Of a DNA stretch of 64,000 bases, positions 51,673 to 63,300 are shown piece by piece. Position numbers and translations under genes: made by a program. The notes below the pieces were generated by a model. It had not been told where the DNA came from and did not search any database. It saw only the letters and a list, made by a program, of their open reading frames with translations. The stretch comes from Megachile rotundata (Eukaryota > Arthropoda > Insecta > Hymenoptera > Megachilidae): the NCBI RefSeq assembly GCF_050947335.1, contig NW_027474104.1, positions 1 to 64,000 of the forward strand, in the 5' to 3' direction. Each line of letters starts with the position of its first letter. Position 1 is the first letter of the stretch.

Positions 51673-54600
51673 TAATAATATGAGTTAGATTCATAATAAT
51701 AAGAGTAATAAGTACAGTAATTGTCGTTCTATCCATCATATAAGCATAATATGGCTAATAATATGAGTTAGATTTATAATAATAAGAGTAATAAGTATAG
51801 TAATTGTCGTTCTATCGATCATATAAGCACAATATGGCTAATAATATGAGTTAGATTGATAATAATAAGAGTAATAAGTATAGTAATTGTCGTTCTATCG
51901 ATCATATCTGCATAATATGGTTAATAATATGAGTTAGATTGATAATATTATGAGTAATAAGTATAGTAATTGTCGTTATATCGATCATATAACCATAATA
52001 TGGCTAATAGCATGAGTTAGATTGATAATAATAAGAGTAATAAATATAGTAATTGTCGTTCTATCGCTCATATAAGCACAATATGGCTAATAATATGAGT
52101 TAGATTGATAATAATAAGAGTAATAAGTATAGTAATTGTCGTTATATCGATCATATAACCATAATATGGTTAATAGCATGAGTTATATTGATAATAATAA
52201 GAGTAATGAGTATAGTAATTGTCGTTCTATCGATCATATCTGCATAATATGGTTAATAATATGAGTTAGATTGATAATAGTGAGTGCAATAAGTATAGTG
52301 AATGTCGTTCTATCGATCATATCAGCATAATATGGGTAATAATATGAGTTGGATTGATAATAATAAGAGTAATGAGTATAGTAATTGTAGTTCTATCGAT
52401 CATATAAGCATAATGTGGCTAATAATATGAGTCAGATTCATAATAATAAGAGTAATAAGTATAGTAATTGTCGTTCTATCGATCATATAAGCATAATATG
52501 GCTAATAATATGAGTTAGATTTACAATAATAAGAGTAATAAGTATAGTAATTGTCGTTCTATCGATCATATAAGCACAATATGGCTAATAATATAAGTTA
52601 GATTGATAATAATAAGAGTCATAAGTATAGTAATTGTCGTTCTATCGATCATATCTGCATAATATGGTTAATAATATGAGTTAGATTGATAATAGTGAGT
52701 GTAATAAATATAGTAATTGTCGTTCTATCGCTCATATAAGCACAATATGGCTAATAATATGAGTTAGATTGATAATAATAAGAGTAATAAGTATAGTAAT
52801 TGTCGTTCTATCGATCATATAAGCATAATATGGCTAATAATATGAATTAGATTGATAATAATAAGAGAAATGAGTATAGTAATTGTCGTACTATCGATCA
52901 TATAAGCATAATTTGGCTAATAATATGAGTTAGATTGATAATAGTGAGTGTAATAAATATAGTAATTGTCGTTCTATCGCTCATATAAGCACAATATGGC
53001 TAATAATATGAGTTAGATTGATAATAATAAGAGTAATAAGTATAGTAATTGTCGTTCTATCGATCATATCTGCATAATATGGTTAATAATATGAGTTAGA
53101 TTGATAATATTATGAGTAATAAGTATAGTAATTGTCGTTATATCGATCATATAACCATAATATGGCTAATAGCATGAGTTAGATTGATAATAATAAGAGT
53201 AATAAATATAGTAATTGTCGTTCTATCGCTCATATAAGCACAATATGGCTAATAATATGAGTTAGATTGATAATAATAAGAGTAATAAGTATAGTAATTG
53301 TCGTTATATCGATCATATAACCATAATATGGTTAATAGCATGAGTTATATTGATAATAATAAGAGTAATGAGTATAGTAATTGTCGTTCTATCGATCATA
53401 TCTGCATAATATGGTTAATAATATGAGTTAGATTGATAACAGTGAGTGTAATAAATATAGTAATTGTCGTTCTATCGCTCTTATAAGCACAATATGGTTA
53501 ATAATATGAGTTAGATTGATAATAATAAGAGTAATAAGTATAGTAGTTGTCGTTCTATCGATCATATATGCATAATATGGTTAATAATATGAGTTAGATT
53601 GATAATAGTAAATGTAATAAGTATAGTGAATGTCGTTCTATCGATCATATCAGCATAATATGGGTAATAATATGAGTTGGATTGATAATAATAAGAGTAA
53701 TGAGTATAGTAATTGTCGTTCTATCGATCATTTAAGCATTATATGGGGAATAATATGAGTTGGGTTGATAAAAATAAGAATAATAAGTATAGTAATTGTC
53801 GTTCTATCGATCATATAAGCATAATATGGCTAATAATACGAGTTAGATTGATAATAATAAGAGTAATGAGTATAGTAATTGTAGTTCTATCGATCATTTA
53901 AGCATAATATGGCTAATAATATGAGTTAGATTGATAATAATAAGAGTAATGAGTATAGTGATTGTAGTTCTATCGATCATATCTGCATAATATGGTTAAT
54001 AATATGAGTTAGATTGATAATAATAAGAGTAATAAGTATAGTAATTGTCGTTATATCGATCATATAACCATAATATGGCTAAGAGCATGAGTTAGATTGA
54101 TAATAATAAGAGTAATGAGTATAGTAATTGTCGTTCTATCGATCATATCTGCATAATATGGTTAATAATATGAGTTAGATTGATAATAGTGAGTGTAATA
54201 AATATAGTAATTGTCGTTCTATCGCTCATATAAGCACAATATGGCTAATAATATGAGTTAGATTGATAATAATAAGAGTAATAAGTATAGTAATTGTCGT
54301 TCTATCGATCATATATGCATAATATGGTTAATAATATGAGTTAGATTGATAATAGTGAGTGTAATAAGTATAGTGAATGTCGTTCTATCGATCATATCAG
54401 CATAATATGGGTAATAATATGAGTTGGATTGATAATAATAAGAGTAATGAGTATAGTAATTGTAGTTCTATCGATCATATAAGCATAATGTGGCTAATAA
54501 TATGAGTCAGATTCATAATAATAAGAGTAATAAGTATAGTAATTGTCGTTCTATCGATCATATAAGCATAATATGGCTAATAATATGAGTTAGATTTACA

Positions 54601-57600
54601 ATAATAAGAGTAATAAGTATAGTAATTGTCGTTCTATCGATCATATAAGCACAATATGGCTAATAATATAAGTTAGATTGATAATAATAAGAGTCATAAG
54701 TATAGTAATTGTCGTTCTATCGATCATATCTGCATAATATGGTTAATAATATGAGTTAGATTGATAATAGTGAGTGTAATAAATATAGTAATTGTCGTTC
54801 TATCGCTCATATAAGCACAATATGGCTAATAATATGAGTTAGATTGATAATAATAAGAGTAATAAGTATAGTAATTGTCGTTCTATCGATCATATAAGCA
54901 TAATATGGCTAATAATATGAATTAGATTGATAATAATAAGAGAAATGAGTATAGTAATTGTCGTACTATCGATCATATAAGCATAATATGGCTAATAATA
55001 TGAGTTAGATTGATAATAGTGAGTGTAATAAATATAGTAATTGTCGTTCTATCGCTCATATAAGCACAATATGGCTAATAATATGAGTTAGATTGATAAT
55101 AATAAGAGTAATAAGTATAGTAATTGTCGTTCTATCGATCATATCTGCATAATATGGTTAATAATATGAGTTAGATTGATAATATTATGAGTAATAAGTA
55201 TAGTAATTGTCGTTATATCGATCATATAACCATAATATGGCTAATAGCATGAGTTAGATTGATAATAATAAGAGTAATAAATATAGTAATTGTCGTTCTA
55301 TCGCTCATATAAGCACAATATGGCTAATAATATGAGTTAGATTGATAATAATAAGAGTAATAAGTATAGTAATTGTCGTTATATCGATCATATAACCATA
55401 ATATGGTTAATAGCATGAGTTATATTGATAATAATAAGAGTAATGAGTATAGTAATTGTCGTTCTATCGATCATATCTGCATAATATGGTTAATAATATG
55501 AGTTAGATTGATAATAATAAGAGTAATAAGTATAGTAATTGTCGTTATATCGATCATATAACCATAATATGGTTAATAGCATGAGTTATATTGATAATAA
55601 TAAGAGTAATGAGTATAGTAATTGTCGTTCTATCGATCATATCTGCATAATATGGTTAATAATATGAGTTAGATTGATAACAGTGAGTGTAATAAATATA
55701 GTAATTGTCGTTCTATCGCTCATATAAGCACAATATGGCTAATAATATGAGTTAGATTGATAATAATAAGAGTAATAAGTATAGTAATTGTCGTTCTATC
55801 GATCATATATGCATAATATGGTTAATAATATGAGTTAGATTGATAATAGTGAGTGTAATAAGTATAGTGAATGTCGTTCTATCGATCATATCAGCATAAT
55901 ATGGGTAATAATATGAGTAGGATTGATAATAATAAGAGTAATGAGTATAGTAATTGTAGTTCTATCGATCATTTAAGCATAATATGGCTAATAATATGAG
56001 TTAGATTGATAAAAATAAGAGTAATGAGTATAGTGATTGTAGTTCTATCGATCATATCTGCATAATATGGTTAATAATATGCGTTAGATTGATAATAATA
56101 AGAGTAATAAGTATAGTAATTGTCGTTATATCGATCATATAACCATAATATGGCTAAGAGCATGAGTTAGATTGATAATAATAAGAGTAATGAGTATAGT
56201 AATTGTCGTTCTATCGATCATATCTGCATAATATGGTTAATAATATGAGTTAGATTGATAATAGTGAGTGTAATAAATATAGTAATTGTCGTTCTATCGC
56301 TCATATAAGCACAATATGGCTAATAATATGAGTTAGATTGATAATAATAAGAGTAATAAGTATAGTAATTGTCGTTCTATCGATCATATATGCATAATAT
56401 GGTTAATAATATGAGTTAGATTGATAATAGTGAGTGTAATAAGTATAGTGAATGTCGTTCTATCGATCATATCAGCATAATATGGGTAATAATATGAGTA
56501 GGATTGATAATAATAAGAGTAATGAGTATAGTAATTGTAGTTCTATCGATCATTTAAGCATAATATGGCTAATAATATGAGTTAGATTGATAAAAATAAG
56601 AGTAATGAGTATAGTGATTGTAGTTCTATCGATCATATCTGCATAATATGGTTAATAATATGCGTTAGATTGATAATAATAAGAGTAATAAGTATAGTAT
56701 TTGTCGTTCTATCGATCATATAAGCATAATATGGCTAATAATATGAGTTAGATTGATAATAATAAGAGTAATAAGTATAGTAATTGTCGTTCCATCGATC
56801 ATTTAAGCATAATATGGCTAATAATATGAGTCAGATTGATAATAATAACAGTAATAAGTATTGTAATTGTCGTTCTATCGATAATATAAGCATAATATGG
56901 CTAATAATATGAGTTAGATTGATAATACTAAGAGCAGTGAGTATAGTAATTCTCGTTCTATCGATCATATAAGCATAATATGGCTAATAATATGAGTTAG
57001 ATTGATAATAATAAGAGTAATGAGTATAGTAATTGTCGTTCTATCGATCATATCTGCATAATATGGTTAATAATATGAGTTAGATTGATAATAGTGAGTG
57101 TAATAAATATAGTAATTGTCGTTCTATCGCTCATATAAGCACAATATGGTTAATAATATGAGTTCGATTGATAATAATAAGAGTAATAAGTATAGTAATT
57201 GTCGTTCTATCGATCATATATGCATAATATGGTTAATAATATGAGTTAGATTGATAATAGTGAGTGTAATAAGTATAGTGAATGTCGTTCTATCGATCAT
57301 ATCAGCATAATATGGGTAATAATATGAGTAGGATTGATAATAATAAGAGTAATGAGTATAGTAATTGTAGTTCTATCGATCATTTAAGCATAATATGGCT
57401 AATAATATGAGTTAGATTGATAAAAATAAGAGTAATGAGTATAGTGATTGAAGTTCTATCGATCATATCTGCATAATATGGTTAATAATATGAGTTAGAT
57501 TGATAATAATAAGTGTAATAAGTATAGTATTTGTCGTTCTATCGATCATATAGGCATAATATGGCTAATAATATGAGTTAGATTGATAATAATAAGAGTA

Positions 57601-59390
57601 ATGAGTATAGTAATTGTAGTTCTATCGATCATTTAAGCATAATATGGCTAATAATATGAGTTAGATTGATAAAAATAAGAGTAATGAGTATAGTGATTGT
57701 AGTTCTATCGATCATATCTGCATAATATGGTTAATAATATGAGTTAGATTGATAATACTAAGAGTAGTGAGTATAGTAATTCTCGTTCTATCGATCATAT
57801 AAGCATAATATGGCTAATAATATGAGTTAGATTGATAATAATAAGGGTAATAAGTATAGTAATTGTCGTTCTCTCGATCATATAAGGATAATATGGCTAA
57901 TAATATGAGTTAGATTGATAGTACTAAGAGGAGGGAGTATAGTAATTGTCGTTCTATCGATCATATAAGCATAATATGGCTAATAATATGAGTTAGATTG
58001 ATAATAATAAGAGTAATGAGTATAGTAATTGTAGTTCTATCGATCATATCTGCATAATATGGTTAATAATATGAGTTAGAATGATAATAATAAGAGTAAT
58101 AAGTATAGTAATTGTCGTAATATCGATCATATAAGCATAATATGGCTAATAATATGAGTTAGATTTATAATAATAAGAGTAATAAGTATAGTAATTGTCG
58201 TTCTATCGATCATATAAGCACAATATGGCTAATAATATGAGTTAGATTGATAATAATAAGAGTAATAAGTATAGTAATTGTCGTTCTATCGATCATATCT
58301 GCATAATATGGTTAATAATATGAGTTAGATTGATAATATTATGAGTAATAAGTATAGTAATTGTCGTTATATCGATCATATAACCATAATATGGCTAATA
58401 GCATGAGTTAGATTGATAATAATAAGAGTAATGAGTATAGTAATTGTCGTTCTATCGATCATATCTGCATAATATGGTTAATAATATGAGTTAGATTGAT
58501 AATAGTGAGTGTAATAAATATAGTAATTGTCGTTCTATCGCTCATATAAGCACAATATGGCTAATAATATGAGTTAGATTGATAATAATAAGAGTAATAA
58601 GTATAGTAATTGTCGTTATATCGATCATATAACCATAATATGGTTAATAGCATGAGTTATATTGATAATAATAAGAGTAATGAGTATAGTAATTGTCGTT
58701 CTATCGATCATATCTGCATAATATGGTTAATAATATGAGTTAGATTGATAATAGTGAGTGTAATAAATATAGTAATTGTCGTTCTATCGCTCTTATATGC
58801 ACAATATGGTTAATAATATGAGTTAGATTGATAATAATAAGAGTAATAAGTATAGTAGTTGTCGTTCTATCGATCATATATGCATAATATGGTTAATAAT
58901 AAGAGTTAGATTGATAATAGTAAATGTAATAAGTATAGTGAATGTCGTCCTATCGATCATATCAGCATAATATGGGTAATAATATGAGTTGGATTGATAA
59001 TAATAAGAGTAATGAGTATAGTAATTGTCGTTCTATCGATCATTTAAGCATTATATGGGGAATAATATGAGTTGGGTTGATAAAAATAAGAATAATAAGT
59101 ATAGTAATTGTCGTTCTATCGATCATATAAGCATAATATGGCTAATAATACGAGTTAGATTGATAATAATAAGAGTAATGAGTATAGTAATTGTAGTTCT
59201 ATCGATCATTTAAGCATAATATGGCTAATAATATGAGTTAGATTGATAATAATAAGAGTAATGAGTATAGTGATTGTAGTTCTATCGATCATATCTGCAT
59301 AATATGGTTAATAATATGAGTTAGATTGATAATAATAAGAGTAATAAGTATAGTAATTGTCGTTATATCGATCATATAACCATAATATGG
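51673..59390. repeat. Right-arm segment D2 (second copy of 20382-26190)
   Basis: Collinear with D1 with two insertions: 5 monomers near 52.68-53.09 kb and 18 monomers near 54.4-55.9 kb. The larger insertion belongs to a 25-monomer tandem duplication. It carries the shared rare variants ATCCATCAT, GAGTGCAATA, GTAGGATTG and GAGGAGGGAG (57928). Private changes relative to D1 include TAGGCATAATATGG near 57553 and GATAGTACTAAG near 57919. Since 20382 matches 51673, sequence just left of 51673 is the best available guide to what lies in the gap. Confidence 0.9.
52282..55450. repeat. 25-monomer tandem duplication (2075-bp offset) within D2
   Basis: TAATGTGGCTAATAATATG occurs at 52411 and 54486, 2075 bp (25 x 83) apart, and the monomers that follow (GATTTACAAT, ATAAGTTAG with GAGTCATAAG, GAATTAG with GAGAAATGAG) repeat in order. 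D1 has only one such block, so this expansion happened in D2 after D1 and D2 separated, or was lost from D1. Just beyond, a 2-monomer repeat (ATAACC with TAATAGCATGAGTTATATTG) adds another 166 bp near 55.4-55.6 kb. Confidence 0.83.
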
Positions 59391-60361
59391 CTAATAGCAT
59401 GAGTTAGATTGATAATAATAAGAGTAATGAGTATAGTAATTGTCGTTCTATCGATCATATCTGCATAATATGGTTAATAATATGAGTTAGATTGATAATA
59501 GTGAGTGTAATAAATATAGTAATTGTCGTTCTATCGCTCATATAAGCACAATATGGCTAATAATATGAGTTAGATTGATAATAATAAGAGTAATAAGTAT
59601 AGTAATTGTCGTTATATCGATCATATAACCATAATATGGTTAATAGCATGAGTTATATTGATAATAATAAGAGTAATGAGTATAGTAATTGTCGTTCTAT
59701 CGATCATATCTGCATAATATGGTTAATAATATGAGTTAGATTGATAATAGTGAGTGTAATAAATATAGTAATTGTCGTTCTATCGCTCTTATATGCACAA
59801 TATGGTTAATAATATGAGTTAGATTGATAATAATAAGAGTAATAAGTATAGTAGTTGTCGTTCTATCGATCATATATGCATAATATGGTTAATAATAAGA
59901 GTTAGATTGATAATAGTAAATGTAATAAGTATAGTGAATGTCGTTCTATCGATCATATCAGCATAATATGGGTAATAATATGAGTTGGATTGATAATAAT
60001 AAGAGTAATGAGTATAGTAATTGTCGTTCTATCGATCATTTAAGCATTATATGGGGAATAATATGAGTTGGGTTGATAAAAATAAGAATAATAAGTATAG
60101 TAATTGTCGTTCTATCGATCATATAAGCATAATATGGCTAATAATACGAGTTAGATTGATAATAATAAGAGTAATGAGTATAGTAATTGTAGTTCTATCG
60201 ATCATTTAAGCATAATATGGCTAATAATATGAGTTAGATTGATAATAATAAGAGTAATGAGTATAGTGATTGTAGTTCTATCGATCATATCTGCATAATA
60301 TGGTTAATAATATGAGTTAGATTGATAATAATAAGAGTAATAAGTATAGTAATTGTCGTTA
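58370..60361. repeat. 12-monomer tandem duplication (2 x 996 bp)
   Basis: TCTTATATGC at 58791 and 59787, and GATCATTTAAGCATTATATGG near 59036 and 60032, are 996 bp (12 x 83) apart. The equivalent step in segment B is 11 monomers (34374 to 35287), and segment D1/A has no duplication at that position. One difference is TCGTCCTATCG near 58948 against TCGTTCTATCG in the second copy. Confidence 0.88.
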
Positions 60362-63300
60362 TATCGATCATATAACCATAATATGGCTAAGAGCATGAGT
60401 TAGATTGATAATAATAAGAGTAATGAGTATAGTAATTGTCGTTCTATCGATCATATCTGCATAATATGGTTAATAATATGAGTTAGATTGATAATAGTGA
60501 GTGTAATAAATATAGTAATTGTCGTTCTATCGCTCATATAAGCACAATATGGCTAATAATATGAGATAGATTGATAATAATAAGAGTCATAAGTATAGTA
60601 ATTGTCGTTCTATCGATCATATAAGCATAATAGGACTAATAATATGAGTTAGATTGATAATAATAAGAGTAATAAGTATAGTAATTGTCGTTCTATCGAT
60701 CATATCTGCATAATATGGTTAATAATATGAGTTAGATTGATAATATTATGAGTAATAAGTATAGTAATTGTCGTTATATCGATCATATAACCATAATATG
60801 GCTAATAGCATGAGTTAGATTGATAATAATAAGAGTAATAAGTATAGTAATTGTCGTTCTATCTATCATATCTGCATAATATGGGTAATAATATGAGTTA
60901 GATTCATAATAATAAGAGTAATAAGTACAGTAATTGTCGTTCTATCGCTCATATAAGCACAATATGGCTAATAATATGAGATAGATTGATAATAATAAGA
61001 GTCATAAGTATAGTAATTGTCGTTCTATCGATCATATCTGCATAATATGGTTAATAATATGAGTTAGATTGATAATAGTGAGTGTAATAAATATAGTAAT
61101 TGTCGTTCTATCGCTCATATAAGCACAATATGGCTAATAATATAAGTTAGATTGATAATAATAAGAGTAATAAGTATAGTAATTGTCGTTCTATCGATCA
61201 TATAAGCATAATATGGCTAAGAGCATGAGTTAGATTGATAATAATAAGAGTAATGAGTATAGTAATTGTCGTTCTATCGATCATATCTGCATAATATGGT
61301 TAATAATATGAGTTAGATTGATAATAGTGAGTGTAATAAATATAGTAATTGTCGTTATATCGATCATATAACCATAATATGGCTAATAGCATGAGTTAGA
61401 TTGATAATAATAAGAGTAATGAGTATAGTAATTGTCGTTCTATCTATCATATCTGCATAATATGGGTAATAATATGAGTTAGATTCATAATAATAAGAGT
61501 AATAAGTACAGTAATTGTCGTTCTATCGATCATATAAGCATAATATGGCTAATAATATGAGTTAGATTTATAATAATAAGAGTAATAAGTATAGTAATTG
61601 TCGTTCTATCGATCATATAAGCACAATATGGCTAATAATATGAGTTAGATTGATAATAATAAGAGTAATAAGTATAGTAATTGTCGTTCTATCGATCATA
61701 TCTGCATAATATGGTTAATAATATGAGTTAGATTGATAATATTATGAGTAATAAGTATAGTAATTGTCGTTATATCGATCATATAACCATAATATGGCTA
61801 ATAGCATGAGTTAGATTGATAATAATAAGAATAATAAATATAGTAATTGTCGTTCTATCGCTCATATAAGCACAATATGGCTAATAATATGAGTTAGATT
61901 GATAATAATAAGAGTAATAAGTATAGTAATTGTCGTTATATCGATCATATAACCATAATATGGTTAATAGCATGAGTTATATTGATAATAATAAGAGTAA
62001 TGAGTATAGTAATTGTCGTTCTATCGATCATATCTGCATAATATGGTTAATAATATGAGTTAGATTGATAACAGTGAGTGTAATAAATATAGTAATTGTC
62101 GTTCTATCGCTCTTATAAGCACAATATGGTTAATAATATGAGTTAGATTGATAATAATAAGAGTAATAAGTATAGTAGTTGTCGTTCTATCGATCATATA
62201 TGCATAATATGGTTAATAATATGAGTTGGGTTGATAAAAATAAGAATAATAAGTATAGTAATTGTCGTTCTATCGATCATATAAGCATAATATGGCTGAT
62301 AATACGAGTTAGATTGATAATAATAAGAGTAATGAGTATAGTAATTGTAGTTCTATCGATCATTTAAGCATAATACGGCTAATAATATGAGTTAGATTGA
62401 TAATAATAAGAGTAATGAGTATAGTGATTGTAGTTCTATCGATCATATCTGCATAATATGGTTAATAATATGAGTTAGATTGATAATAATAAGAGTAATA
62501 AGTATAGTAATTGTCGTTATATCGATCATATAACCATAATATGGCTAAGAGCATGAGTTAGATTGATAATAATAAGAGTAATGAGTATAGTAATTGTCGT
62601 TCTATCGATCATATCTGCATAATATGGTTAATAATATGAGTTAGATTGATAATAGTGAGTGTAATAAATATAGTAATTGTCGTTCTATCGCTCATATAAG
62701 CACAATATGGCTAATAATATGAGTTAGATTGATAATAATAAGAGTAATAAGTATAGTAATTGTCGTTCTATCGATCATATATGCATAATATGGTTAATAA
62801 TATGAGTTAGATTGGTAATAGTGAGTGTAATAAGTATAGTGAATGTCGTTCTATCGATCATATCAGCATAATATGGGTAATAATATGAGTAGGATTGATA
62901 ATAATAAGAGTAATGAGTATAGTAATTGTAGTTCTAACGATCATTTAAGCATAATATGGCTAATAATATGAGTTAGATTGATAAAAATAAGAGTAATGAG
63001 TATAGTGATTGTAGTTCTATCGATCATATCTGCATAATATGGTTAATAATATGCGTTAGATTGATAATAATAAGAGTAATAAGTATAGTAATTGTCGTTC
63101 CATCGATCATTTAAGCATAATATGGCTAATAATATGAGTCAGATTGATAATAATAACAGTAATAAGTATTGTAATTGTCGTTCTATCGATAATATAAGCA
63201 TAATATGGCTAATAATATGAGTTAGATTGATAATACTAAGAGCAGTGAGTATAGTAATTCTCGTTCTATCGATCATATAAGCATAATATGGCTAATAATA

